Assembly: GCA_017893485.1 (NCBI GenBank)
Contig: CM030358.1
Span: 150,425,368 to 150,489,367 of the forward strand
Reading direction: 5' to 3'
DNA length: 64,000 bases
Source of the DNA: Hemerocallis citrina
Taxonomy: Eukaryota; Streptophyta; Magnoliopsida; Asparagales; Asphodelaceae
The translations under genes were made by a program, and so were the position numbers. Positions 49,192 to 62,009 of this stretch are shown piece after piece (position 1 is the first letter of the stretch; every line of letters starts with the position of its first letter). The notes beneath the pieces are model-generated. The model was not told where the DNA came from, searched no databases, and saw only the letters and a program-made list of their open reading frames with translations.

Positions 49192-49934
49192 TTTATACAA
49201 AACATATCATTATTTTGGATATGCTCAATATGACAAACTTTGCCAAACTTTAAGATCAGAATGAACATATATTAGGATATGCTCATTATGAAAAACTTTA
49301 AAACATACATCGATTCACAACATAGGTTATTTTGGATTTGATTAACTCACTTAAATATCCGTATCCAAGCCTAATAGTCTTATTGGGTTTGGATCCCCAT
49401 GTGGATCTTTCAAATTCTAATTACAGGAGTTTGCTAATCTATATGCAGCTCTACCTTGAGTTCCTTGACAAGTTTGAGAGGAAGTTCGTCACACAAGGAG
49501 CTTATGATACCCGCAACATTTTCCAGTCACTTGATCTTGCATGGACCCTACTCCGTATCTTCCCACGTGAGCTTCTCCATCGTATACCTGCAAAGACCTT
49601 GGATCAGTTCTACAGTCGAGTGGCAGCTTCTCACTGATTTGCCAAATATGTATGTTAAGGTTCATTTCGATAAGACTTATCGTATGAATAAGTTATAAGT
49701 TGGCTTGTGAGTTTTTTGGATCCTGAGTTCAGGCCCCTTTTTGTTACAAACAATATATTCTTTTCCAGCTGAAATTCTGAGATGTTTCATCTGTTTGTTA
49801 ATTGCTTTTGTAATATTGAGTCATCTGTTCGTTGGTCATATACATTTTTATGCATCCGATGATCCAACAGCCAGCCGTATTCAGCATGTATTATTAGCCA
49901 ACCAATTGTTTCTGGACATGAACTAGACATTTAA

Positions 49935-51288
49935 TCTATATAATAAAAAAGCTATCAAGTGGCTGTCCTTCAATCTTCCAAAAAATCAAAGGCCCAGATC
50001 TAACCTCACAAAACATATTTTCCCCTAGGGGTGGGCATCGGTCGGTATCAGACCTAATATGGACCATCCACCACCGATCCAAAGAAGATCGGTTTTTTAA
50101 TTTTTTCATCTGCAACCAATCCGAACCTTAATTGGATCGGTTTCCATCCAAGCCGATTAAACTCGATTTGGATGGTCGGTTTGGCGTGTTACTTTTCACC
50201 TTCAACATTATTCATAATTTTGTTGAAATTTAAAAGATCAACTTCAATCAAACTTAAGAAACAATCTGCTATTTGTTATTCATAAATGAATTTAAAATGA
50301 AGATTCATAAAACCACAAGTTATTAATGAATTTTACATTAATTGTTTGAGATGATGACGTTTAAATGGGTGAGATAAACTGCTTTTTCACTTGCATACTT
50401 CTGTAATCTTAGTTTATTATTATAAAAGAAACATCAATAACCATAGCTAATTGAATTTCAGGTACAATAAAAAAAGATTTAGAAAACAATTTCTGCTTGA
50501 CTTGATTAAAGTAACTACTAAATGTTACATTAACTTCATGATTCTATTAAGCTGGACCACACTATAAATCAAGCATTTCTTAACAAAATAACACAAGATT
50601 ATAGAGAATCAAAACATAGGTATAACAACTGCTCGGTTTGTATTAAAAAAATTTAAAGAAGACTGTTTGTATCTTCAAAAAAATGAGAAATGACTATTTG
50701 TATATTCAAGAAATTAAAGGAGAACTATATTTTTTATGGACATATGCATAGAGGTACAGTTGGTTCGGTTTCATCGGTTATTTGAAAGCCTCATTCAACA
50801 TCCGAACCGGTCCAGTTGGTTTTTGGAGATCCAGAACCGGACCAATCCAAACCCCCAATTGATTCGGTTAAAAACCGGTTGGTTCGGATTGGATTGGTTC
50901 AGATTGGTCGGTTCGGATAATAGTTGTCCACCCCTATTTTCCCCCACAAAACTCAAATTCAAATCCCCACCCAAAACAACTCCTATATTTATTTAATTAT
51001 TTTTTTCTCTCCCTCTCACCCTCCCTCTTCTATTTAAAAAATAAAAAAAATAAAATTTAAAAAAAAATAAAAAAAAATAAAAAACTAAAAAAATATTTAA
51101 ATTTAAAAACTTTAAAAATAATTCAAAAAAATCAAAAAAATAAAAAATAAAAAATCATATAATATGTTTTTTACTCTATATTTGCTACTTCAATTAATTT
51201 GCTGGACCTCCAAAACTACTTTATATGATCAAATAAGGTGCACCGTTTCGAAGACGTGCCGTAGGTACGTGTCAACGGGCAAACCTAG
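49935..51288 (+). mobile_element. 1.35-kb Helitron with a nested hAT element
   Basis: It starts TCTATATAATAAAAAAGCTA after A and ends gtacgtgtcaacgggcaaac then CTAG before T. The interior matches the copy at 35033 once the hAT insertion (50026-50936) is removed, giving about 435 bp of Helitron proper. It lies between the VHA-B and GTPase pseudogenes. Confidence 0.85.
50026..50936. mobile_element. Non-autonomous hAT element nested in the Helitron
   Basis: Terminal inverted repeats taggggtgggca and (reverse complement of the right end) taggggtggaca are flanked by the exact 8-bp duplication ttttcccc (50018-50025 and 50937-50944), the hAT signature. The subterminal regions are rich in ggttcgg/aaccgg motifs. 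There is no transposase; it is 911 bp and AT-rich inside. Confidence 0.9.
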
Positions 51289-52540
51289 TTATGAAATAAA
51301 AATGAACAAATAAGTTAGCTTGCTGCTTGGTCAATTAATGCAGACGCTATTCACAATTTGCCGTTGTTGAGGAGACTGTATTTCACTGTCTTGCTCGTAC
51401 ATTCATCTTATAGAACTTGTAAAGGCTGAGCTTTTTCTCATGACAGATAAAACTCGGGTCATCTTCTCATATTTATTGTTCTAATTCTCTTTATGTTTAC
51501 TGGTAATGTTCTCATATTGCCTATTTAAATTGAGCCCATGAAACATTGAACGGACATGCTGAACACCAATTGGTTTGCTAATTTATCTATTGCCTTTGAT
51601 GGTATATGGACTGTGTAATCAGTAAGTAAATTGTGGATGTTTTAACAACTTTTTCCTTCATTTGGGTAACCAATTGGTTTGCTACTCTATCTATTGCCTT
51701 TGATGGTATATGGACTGTAATCAGCAAGTAAATTGTGGATGTTTTAACAACTTTTTTCTTCATTTGGGTATTGACGAAACTGAGAATAAGTCAGCACTCT
51801 CCCATGGCATCTTTACTACTAAAAGCAGTTAAGACAGTAATCACAGAGTCACTCACTTTCACACCGTATATATATATATTAGTCAGAGATTGAAGGTATA
51901 CATATTAGTCAGGGATTAAAGGCGTAAGCGGCATTCCGTTCTCCCGGCCTTCCTCTTTCCTGCTGACAAATAGGCTTAACCACACGATCTCATATTGCCT
52001 CATTCATCAGAGAACAGATCAGAGCTATCAACATTGCTAACACTACAAGAGTGAAAAAACAAGAAGACAACTCCGAGAGTCGCACAAAAGCTCCGAAGCT
52101 ATTGTTTCCTCCTTTGCAGAATAAGATTAACTTTAACAAATATTCCCCATCTAACAATGGAGTACACTTTAAGACAAGCTTACTACTACTCTACAATAGC
52201 TTTCTGCGAACCATTCCAAAAGGCCAAGAGATTTTATACAAACCGTCAAGAAATTGACTCATGACCGTTCAAAACGGCATTTGAGTCTCTGTTCGGGGAG
52301 TACGTGTTCGAATCAACATCGGTCGCAGTGCAACGGATGCATTTGTGTCTGTGTTCGGAGTGGGTGTTTGAACATGTTGAAGCACACCTGCGAACTGCTA
52401 AGAGATTAAATACAGCAGCAAGAAGAAAGCAGGTAAGAAGTAAGATTTTCTTTAAACTCATAAACTGCACGTGCAATCCAGTTTACCTCTTTTATAACCT
52501 CCCTCCTTCCCCCATTCGCCCGGCCGCCATTACATCACCA
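51289..52540. other. Intergenic region upstream of the GTPase gene
   Basis: It holds a direct duplication of about 110 bp (attggtttgct... at about 51568 and 51675) and is otherwise without recognised exons. The last few hundred bases should contain the promoter of the GTPase gene, but no diagnostic element was recognised. Confidence 0.5.
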
Positions 52541-53700
52541 CCGCCACCGGTAAACACCATGTTCATAACCCGAACTCTCTCCCCTCTCCGCCGCTCTGCA
52601 AAACTCTTTCTCATTCCCCTCTCCCATAAACTCCCTCATCCCTCCTCCCCTCTTGAACCCCCCCTTAAACCCTAATCCCACCTCCCGTCCCTTCTCCTTC
52701 CAAACCCTAACCCTAACCCCATCATCCCTCTGTCCCGGCTGTGGGGTCCACCTCCAATCCTCCTCCCCATCCATCCCGGGCTTCTTCTCCTCCCCCTCTC
52801 CCAAACCCCCCGACTACCACGCCCCCCTCGGCCGCTCCCGCCCCCTCACTCTCTCCTCCCTCCCCATCACCCTCAAATCCGGCATCCTCGATATCACAAA
52901 TCAAGAAACTTCAAATCAACAAGTTCAAGATCAAGAAAAGCCACCCGTGGTGGTGGTCTGCGCGCGGTGCCACTCGCCGCGCCACTACGGCCGCGTCAAG
53001 AACCCGGCCGCGGAGACTCCTCCCCGACTTCGACTTCTCCGTCGCCCCCAAGATCCTCTCCCCCGACGGCTCCCGCTCCCTCGTCCTCACCGTCGTCGAC
53101 GCCTCCGACTTCCACGGATCCTTCCCTAAGAAACTAGCCAAATCCCTCTCCTCCACCATCGAACAGCACTCGCATTCCTACAAACAGGGCAAGCCTGCCA
53201 ATGTCCCCCGGGTCCTCTTGGTCGTCACGAAATGCGACTTGTTGCCGCCTTCTGTCTTGCCGCAGTGGCGGGAGCGGTGGGTGAGGCAATGGGTGCATGA
53301 ATTTGCTGGGAGTTTGAAGTTGGCGGGGGTGTGTTTGGTGAGCTCTACGAAGGATTGGGGGGTGAGGAATTTGGTGGAGGGGGTGAGAGGTTTGGTGGGG
53401 GAGAAGGGGAATGTGTGGGCTGTGGGGGCACAGAATGCGGGGAAGTCGACGCTGATTAATGCGATGGGGAGGTGTTTTGGTGGGGGAGGGAAGGGGAGGG
53501 GAGAGGGGTTGACGGAGGTGGCGGTGCCAGGGACGACGTTGGGGATTGTTAGGGTTGATGGTGTGTTGAGTGGGAATGCGAAACTGTTTGATACGCCGGG
53601 GTTGTTGCAGCCGGGGCAGATGACGGTGAGGCTGACGAGAGAGGAGCAGAGGTTGGTGCATATTGGGAAGGAGTTGAGGCCCAGGACTTATCGGATTAAG

Positions 53701-55906
53701 GTTTGTTTATGTTTTAGGTTCGTATAATCTGATTTGTTAGGGATTTATCGCCTATGTGATGTTGTTGAGTTATGCGATGCAATCAATAGAAACCACCAAA
53801 CAAATACTAAATCACACCAATTACACAAAACACACAAGAATTGTTCCGGTTAGGGCTATTGCCTTAATCCTGGGGAGGAGGAACCGAGATAACTCAACTA
53901 GAGAAGATTCAAGAATATTACAATTGTCACCATAACTCTTTTGCAAACCTAACTTGAACCACTTGATGTTTACAATGGAGAATCTCTCACCTCTCAGATA
54001 AAGTATAGCTTGATACACTTGATATATTAACCATCTGATGCTTCATGAAAGGATAACCATACAAGGAGAGTCGTACGGTCTAAGTTGGAGAAGGAGTAGG
54101 TTCCAAACGAATCCCACAAGACCCGCAACCTGAACACTAACTTCAGTCGCTGCGGTCGACTCCTAGACCCGAGGGGGTGACAGTCGAATGTGGATTGCCC
54201 CCTTTTTTGTTCGTTGCTTCTGTTTCTTCTCTTCTTCCATCCAGTCCAACGCATTGATTCCTTTCTTGCAACACCGTCTTCTTATCACGTCGGATTGAGT
54301 ATGCAAGACATAAACCCAACATGATTTTGATTAACAAAGAATGTGATTTTTTGGCTTGTTATTCCGATGATCCTTTAGCTTATTTACCTTAAATTAAAAT
54401 ATAAAAAGAACATGAAACACAGGCACACACACATTTACCTAAGAAGTAGGCATTACATCATAGTGATATACTGTATGCATGGGTCACACTATTATTATAA
54501 TCTGATCATCCTTGAATGTTTGTAGATTAAGAATGACAGAGAATTAAGTTTGTTGATGCATGAGGTGATCTTAAAACATATAATTTTGAATTTAAAAGTG
54601 TACCCTTCCTCATCAATATATCTGAAATTTGTTCTCTATTCTAGTTCATTTTCAATGGCATGAAAGTTTACTGAATCTCCCAATGTGCGGCAGTGAACAT
54701 TATGTAGAGTTTAAGGCATCAACGAACGTTATCTTGCAGTATATCGGTTCACTGAAGTTTGTCTGGAGAACAATTTTTTTAATTGGTGACTTTCCCATTC
54801 TATACTGTCCCCATTCTCGTCTTTATTATTTGAGGGAGTGAACTTTATTTGTATATTATGATCAATTAGCCTAAGGCTGTGTTCTACAGAAGAAGAAAAA
54901 AAAGAAAAAAAGAAGAAGAGTTCAGTTGAATACATTCGTGTTCTGATGATTTGTGGAGCCTATAAGCTATAATGTTTCGTTTAGAAAGTGATGAATGCAA
55001 TTTTTAGTTCATGTACTTAAATTCTTAATGACATTGTATATGGTTGCCAGTAATTGGCAATGGAAGTTATTGCTTTTGCTATTAATATGCTTTTATTCTT
55101 TTCTCATGGAAATTGCTGAGTAGGTAAATAGGCTTGCTTGGTAAGTTGGTAATCGGAGGGAAGATTTTAAGGTTAGGTTTGATAGAAGATGTGTCGTAAA
55201 ACAAATGATTGAATGTGTATATATTCTATAATTAGTAGGATGATTTGCGCTTAGGAAGTTTGTAAGCATAAGCAACTGTTGTGTGATATCTGCTGCCCAC
55301 ATAATGTGTTCATCCTGAGTTAAATCAGTGAATGATTGAAATAGATGACTGAAAGAGGTATCATTAGTTACAGAATGATGGGTGTGACACTTATTTAACT
55401 TAGGAATTACTCTTCACTTTGTCGAGTGTGACATTACTTTAACTGAGGAAATTAATTGAATTGAACGAGATAATAACCCATACAGTTGGTTTCAAGTTAG
55501 GATTTAGGGCGCTGTTTGCAATTGTTCTAGCATGGTTGTGGGTGGGAGAGTGGATGCCGAGTGGATGCCGCGGATGAAGATAATAGATAACTAGAAAAGC
55601 TAGCCTAATCTTTTCTCTTTTAACAATATAAAACTGTGTTTTACTTGCATCTTAATATTCGAAGAAACACTGTATTTAGGCATAAGAAAAATGCTTACCT
55701 CTCCAGTCTCTAGAGATAGTTTTATAATAACCACTAGCTCAATGTCCTACTACCTCGAAAATATGGTCTAAATATAAATGAAAGTACATTCGTATCTGAC
55801 CGATTAATTAATATGAAGAAATGTGTGGAAACTGTAGATAAAGGATCTATGGAGTGTCCAAAATTTTTAGTGTTGTTTAGATTAGGACATCTGTGGGAAG
55901 TGTTAG
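53701..55906. other. First part of the GTPase intron
   Basis: AT-rich intronic sequence. I see no coding exon and no bounded element; a block at 53770-54350 looks repeat-derived but could not be classified. Confidence 0.45.
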
Positions 55907-55907
55907 G

Positions 55908-58900
55908 AATACATGGGTCACGCCCCGCTTCGCCGAATACGGGACCACAGTCACGCAACTGAGGCCCTGCGAATGATATAAGTACTCATATCATCCATAA
56001 GCTGTACCAGTCTTAACTCAACAAAAGGGGGTCGAGTTGACCGGTCAACGCCACGTCAGCGCATTGACCAGTCAATGCTGACGTGGCGACGCACCCACGC
56101 CCACAGCGCCAGAAGCCCTGCTTGAGTCTCTGAGTGCCCACGTGGCGTGGATCCCACCTGCCGCTGGGTCCCACTTCCCCCCTCCTGTCTCTGCACGCCC
56201 ACGTGATGGTGGTCCCCAGCCTGACGCCTACCTAGCTTCTGAACGCGCCCACATGGGCCCCGCCGCTGTTGACCCTCCAGTCGCGCGACGCCACGTGGCA
56301 GTGGGCCCCGCTCCACCTGCCCCTGCGAACCGAGTAGCGTGCGGAACGGGGAGAGCGACAGCCTCGAGCTCTTTTCGACCATCCGATTGCATTAAAATTT
56401 GTGCCAATCAAGATGGGCGATCCAGATCAAAAGAAGAAAAAATGGGCTATCCAGTTTCAAACCGGGTATAGTGCTTGCTTTGGCTTTTTGTGACCCATGG
56501 ATCTCTCCAAAAAGCGTGCTTCTCCCAATCAACGATCCAGATTAACTCAGGTATTATTTATCAATTAAAATTTGTTTTCTGATTAATAAATTCCAGAAAA
56601 ATAATTAAAAATCTGAAAAAATAATATTAAATTCTGGAAAATTATTTTAAAATTCTAAAAAATAATAAAAAAATTCAGAATACTATTTTTAATTTCTGAA
56701 AAATAATTATTATTTTAGAAAAATTATTTTAAAATTCCAGAAAATAATATTAAATTCGGATTAATTAATTAAAAAATCTGAAAAATATTTTTTAATTCTG
56801 AAAAAAATTTAAAATTCAGAATACTACTTTTAAATTCTGAAATATAATTATTACTTTAGAAAAATTATTTTAAATTTCCAAAAATTTAGAAAAATCTGGA
56901 AAAATCACTAAAATTCCAGAAAATTCTAAAAATAATTTTGGGCATTTTTGAAGCTTAGAATAACACCGTTACACCCCGAGCAAGATCCAAACTGGACTAA
57001 CGTATTAGCCAAACATGACTAACACATTAGCCAAAACCTGGCTAAATTCCAATATAGTTAGAGCCTAACCTGGCTCTGATACCACTAAAAACCTGTCATG
57101 TCCCGCTTTCCAGAATACGGGAACACATGCACGTAATTGAGGCCCAGCGAATGATATAAGTACGCCAACTCATATCATCCATAAGCTGTACCAGTCTTAA
57201 CTCAACAACATGACAAAAAAATAATCACAACCACGCATAAATACATAATCACATAAACAAATACTTAGACTAAACATGCAATAGTCCAATTTAATAACCA
57301 ACAACTGAAAATAAACAACAAATACCTTCTGGCAAGCTCCTGCTTCGATCGTAGAAGAACTGCTCCCCAATGCCTTCTGATAATTCTCTTTGTGTACATG
57401 TACTTGTTAATCTAAAAAGAAAGAATAATTTGTCCTTAGAACAAGTATGGACAAGTAGTGAAAAGTAGAGAGTAAAGGAACAAGGTTCATCAAGGAATAT
57501 GAATGATCAAGTATATACGTGTCAACTTAGGTTTATTAGCATGTTGTTTTTTCCTACTGCATCCCATATCACAGGTTCGGTGCATGCAAAACAGTGTACA
57601 TTTTAGATATAGTGGTGGGATCTACAAGCGTGTACTCGGTGTCAATAACAATCATTTACAATTAACATTCAATAATTCACAATCAATACTCCTTCCATGT
57701 CAATACGAATAAGGCCTTACCGAGTACATTTTCTGAGACTATCCACTACTAAGTCAACTCTTATTAACCCCGGCTTATTTAGTATTTTATTATTAAGTCA
57801 CTCATGTCCATGCAAGCGTGTGGAAGGATGTCAAGGGATGATAAGAGTGCAGTAACATGATACAATGCATAATAATACATGAAGTAGTGAATATGAAAAC
57901 AATCGATACAGTAACACTAAAATAGCGATAACTCATAGGCTACTGTTCGGAATTCGAAGTTCCAGGATGTTATCAGCAGCTAGACACTTAGGGCTACAAT
58001 TTATATTCAGTAAGGTTTGGTTAATTCTGACTGTAGCTAGGTCAAACTCCCTATTCTTTGTAGTTTAGCTGTTCTGGCAGCAACTTAATGTCAACATTTA
58101 ATGGGTGAAACATGGCATAAAATCACTATAAAAATTTACCAAAATTAGGGGTGAATCCTAAGCATGTCTATAAAGTTCCTGAAGATTTTCATATCATTAT
58201 AGTACTGTTAACATGGTGTTTCACTGATAATTGTGTTGGTGTTACATTAATTCTGCGATCTGAAAAGTGTAGACCAGCAAGGACTAAAACTTCGATATCT
58301 CACAGCTCGTAACTCGGAATCAGGATCCGTCAATTGGGTTGGAAACTAGACTCATTAAGCTAAAACTCTCTTTTGTATTGTGTGTTAATTCTTATGGTAA
58401 CAGGGTCGAAACCTCTGTGCAAAACAGTACAGACAGCAAGAGTTCATAAAAAGCTATCACATATATGTTCATCAAGGTCGATAATCAACATGTTATTGTA
58501 TCATGAAATATATTATACTAATGTACAACAATTAGAATCGATTTTACAGTGTACAAGTCAATTTATCATGTCATTGTTCAAGTCACAAGATCTCACAATC
58601 AATCAATGTATTCGATCACAATATATTTTTCTTATATGCAATTTTTAGTCATTTTATTCATGTCATGTGTGTATATAGGCTTGAGTTTGAGTCAATGGAT
58701 AATAATACGATGTCAAGAGTTCGGGTTAGCTCGTGTAAACCCTCGATACTCCTAACGGAAAGTACACAAGGCAAATTTAAGATAATTGAAGGGAACTACT
58801 TGCGGGAGGTCAATAAACTTGAACTAGAAAAATTAAATAAGTCCAAGTGGACTTGCCTTTTGGACGGTGATTAGATTCGAACAATTGAGTAACGGGATCG

Positions 58901-60430
58901 GAATCCCGGCGACGAACCACAAACAATGCACGTGCAAAAATCCAAACAGCGAACACAACACACTAATAGCAACTCGACCACACAATTCCACACCGAATCT
59001 TCACACAACACAAAACACCACTTTCGGATCTCCAACCCATAAATACCACACAACAAAAACAGCCACTCCCCTCTCATTTCTTTTGACAGAGAGAGAGAGA
59101 GAGTGAGAGCGGGAGAACTCGGCGGCCGGGTGCAGTCGGAGTTGAAAAGGGTGGTGCGGAGATTGGCGAGGGCGACGCTCGAGCGGGAGCGCTCGCGAGG
59201 AGGGGCGAGGAGGAAGAGAGGAATGGCGATGGCGGCGACTGGGGGCACAGGGGCTCAACGGGAGGACGAGCGACTGTTGTCGAGGTGAAGGTGGCGGGAA
59301 TGGCGAGCGGCAATGGCGGAGCGAGTGGAATGGGTTCTTCGGGTGGTCGAGCTCGGGGTTGGGCATTGAGGAAGACGGTGGTCGAGCTCGAAGGAAGACG
59401 AAGTGGTGGGGGAAATGTGAGCTCTGTTTTTGGAAGGAAAACAGAGGAAGGGAGAGACGCCATGGCAGTGGGGCTTCGGTGATGGGTGCTCGGGGTTGGA
59501 GACGGAGGAGGCAAGGCGAGAGGATGATGATGGGGTGCCGGCGGTGAGAAGAGGGAACTTCGGCAATGAAAACGGCGGTGGAGTTTGGGTTCGATGGAGA
59601 GTCGACAGGGATGAAGTGGAGACGGGGATGAAGATCGGAGAAGACGAGGAGAGGTCGAAGATGGCGATCGGGAGAGGTGATGGCAAGCGCAATGGGGAGA
59701 CAGGAGGCGGAGCGATGGAGGTTGACGAGGATGCGGAAAGGAGGGTGCTGCGACTGGAGATGAGCGGTGGCAGCGGTGGGAGAAGATGAACAGTGGCGAG
59801 GTTGGGGTTGAACTGTGGAAGGGCTAGGAGTTGCACAGTAAACGGGGTAGAGAGATGAAGGGGTTTTTTGGCTGTTGTGTAATCAAGAGAGAGAGTGGGG
59901 AGTTGGGAAGGTATGGGGAATCGTGAGGAGTGAATGAGGGGATACGGGGAGGTGTGTTATTGACTGGGGTCAATAACAGATTAAGGGGGGAGAATTGGGT
60001 TAATGGATATTGGGTTTAAGGTAAACTAGGATCCAATAAGAGATGGATATGGGTTTGGATTAAATCCAATAGTAGGTGGGCTTGGATTTGGGCTTCAATT
60101 AAATATAATAAATTCAATAATAATTGTTGGGTTTCTCATGAATTCAGAATAATCAATAAAAATGATAGTATGGATTAACTTGGGTTTCAAAGTAAATAAA
60201 TAAAAAGGAGAGAGACAAGGTTCTAGTTTGGAATATAAATTTGGGTTTCAATAGGAGATTCAAAAGGATTTAAATGCATCGGAAAGAATTTATACACAAA
60301 TTGAAATACAAGAATACATTGAGAAGGAAGAAAAGAAATGGAAATCCGTATAATCGGAAACAGGGGTTACAACATGTCCGCAAATGCTCATTGAATTTTG
60401 GGGTCAAACACATACCTGACATGAGTACTA
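55908..60430 (-). mobile_element. Non-coding LTR retrotransposon (LARD-like) in the GTPase intron
   Basis: A primer-binding site for initiator tRNA-Met (minus strand tggtatcagagccagg, about 57070-57085) sits directly inside an LTR edge at 57093 (plus strand tgtcatgtcccgc). A diverged copy of the first roughly 110 bases of that LTR occurs at 55914-56025. The 5' LTR therefore lies to the right, 57093 to about 60430, and the 3' LTR piece to the left. The interior (56026-57092) is about 1.07 kb, part GC-rich with gttgaccggtcaacg palindromes and part AT-rich, with no gag or pol. The right edge is approximate and no target duplication was found. Confidence 0.6.
59070..59840 (-). other. GC-rich open block within the LTR
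   Basis: Both strands stay open for up to about 190 codons, but every frame is Pro/Ser/Arg low-complexity without a domain. I take it as compositional openness of the LTR rather than a gene. Confidence 0.5.
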
Positions 60431-60434
60431 CCTC

Positions 60435-61205
60435 ATAATAGTAGCCTGCATTTTTTTTAGGGAAATAATAGTAGCCCTGCATGCGACATAGGGGTTTTCC
60501 TAATCAACAACCTTTGGGAGTGGCTTGCAACTTTATGCTTCATTGGGAGCCAAAATAAGTGGAAGCGGGGTATTATCATGGAGCTTGGCATTACCATCAA
60601 ATTATTTTGTTGCACCCTAAACTTGGTTGTAAAGGAGCCAAAATAAGTGGAAGCGGGGTATTATCTTTAGATTGTTTTAAAGACCTATAAAATTGTCAGA
60701 TATCAATAATGTTAATGAAGTGCTTCCTGGGAGCATAAAGATTAGAGTTCAAATGCTGTTGAGTTTATTTTAGAAGGGTTGGTCTGGGGTGTGCATATTG
60801 ACAAAGGTCTTGGTCTGCACTTGCTGTTGAGAAAATATTCTGGAAAATATATAAAGTGAGTTGAAGAATTATTATATTGTGTTGCAACTCAAGAATGATA
60901 AATATTCTCCCGTCAACAGTGATTGTTAGAATGGTGTTATAGTTTATAATATAAGTTTGGACTTTGGACCGTCTTCTCCCGAGTTGAGTTCATAATGAGT
61001 ATCGAACACATGAATTTTATCGGAATTCTGGGTTTCTTTCTGTATTCAGAACATAAAAGGAACCATCCTGCTGTAAAGAATGCTATAAATTCTCTACAGT
61101 TTGAACCTTTTATTTGATTAAAATGGATCAATATTGCTTTCTTAGAATTGTATTATTTTTGTGAATTGTGATTGTTGATATTGTTTACATGTTTCTTGCT
61201 AACAG
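60435..61205. other. Last part of the GTPase intron, with a 92-bp duplication
   Basis: gccaaaataagtggaagcgg occurs at 60549 and 60638 as a direct duplication of about 90 bp. The rest is AT-rich and non-coding up to the exon at 61206. Confidence 0.55.
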
Positions 61206-62009
61206 TCAGGGTATTCAGTTCACCTCGGGGGGTTGATGAGAGTGGACGTAGAGGATTCATCGGCCGAGTCAGTCTATCTTACTGTATGGGCATCTGCCAA
61301 CCTTCCACTTCACATGGGAAGAACCGAGAATGCCTCCAAAATGATAGAACACCACTTTGGTCGGCAGTTGCAGGTTATCTTTTCCTCCTTAACAACCCCA
61401 AAAGACTTCCCTTATATTTGATATGCCCCAATATAAAACTTACTATTTGATACAACCCTATCTCAATGGTTTTTGTTGTCCTTCAACCCTCAACTGCACA
61501 CTGTTACAGCTACTGAATGAGTTTTATAAATTTTATTATTGAACGCAGCCACCTATTGGTGAGGAGAGTGGCAGAACTAGGCCAGTGGACGAGGACAGAA
61601 TTTAAAGTGAGTGGAAACAGTTGGGACACGAGTTCAGTCGACATTGCTGCTGCTGGCCTTGGCTGGGTTGCCATTGGATTGAAGGGAGAGGTTACACTCA
61701 GTGTGTGGACTTATGATGGGGTTGAGGTTGTGTCTCACAGCTCTTTGATCCCTGAAAGAGCACGGATTTTTGAGCAAGCTGGCTTCACCAATTCCAAGGT
61801 GGTTTCTAAAGCTGACAGTAAATCCAACAAGTTGAAACACAAGAAGAAGAAGCAGCTGCATGAGGGGCAAGGAGAAGCAGCCCAGTAGCCCATCATCATC
61901 TATTCAAGCATATTTGTCTATATGAATTTTTTTGGAGAGCTACAACAAGCAGTACTTCACCAACGTATTGACCAACATATTCACCAACATTTGGAAAAAA
62001 TTAAATGAT

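Larger units (their letters stand above)
52559..61888 (+). pseudogene. Circularly permuted organellar GTPase (BPG2/At4g10620 type), three frameshifts
   Basis: Exon 1 (52559-53700), exon 2 (61206-61373) and exon 3 (61549-61888) have good splice sites. The N-terminus MFITRTLSPLRRSAKLFLIP looks like an organellar transit peptide. It is followed by a zinc-binding pair (CPGCG ... CARCH), then the permuted GTPase order: G4 VTKCDLLP, G1 VGAQNAGKSTLINAMGR, G2 VPGTTLGI, G3 LFDTPGLLQPG. Exon 2 reads GYSVHLGGLMRVDVEDSSAE; exon 3 reads VAELGQWTRTEFKVSGNSWD and ends Lys-rich. Family members act in chloroplast or mitochondrial rRNA processing and ribosome assembly. Breaks occur at a C7 run (52658-52664), near 53016, and as a two-base loss in a GA run near 61570. 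Conserved motifs are otherwise intact, so decay is recent, or the shifts are sequencing errors at simple runs. Intron 1 is 7.5 kb and holds an LTR element. Confidence 0.85.

Noticed and set aside
53134..53661. Minus-strand 175-codon His/Pro-rich frame
   Set aside because: Antisense of the GTPase domain, whose G1-G4 motifs are on the plus strand.
59074..59836. Open frames of up to 193 codons rich in Pro/Ser
   Set aside because: Same reasoning: open in many frames, no domain, inside the LTR of a retroelement.
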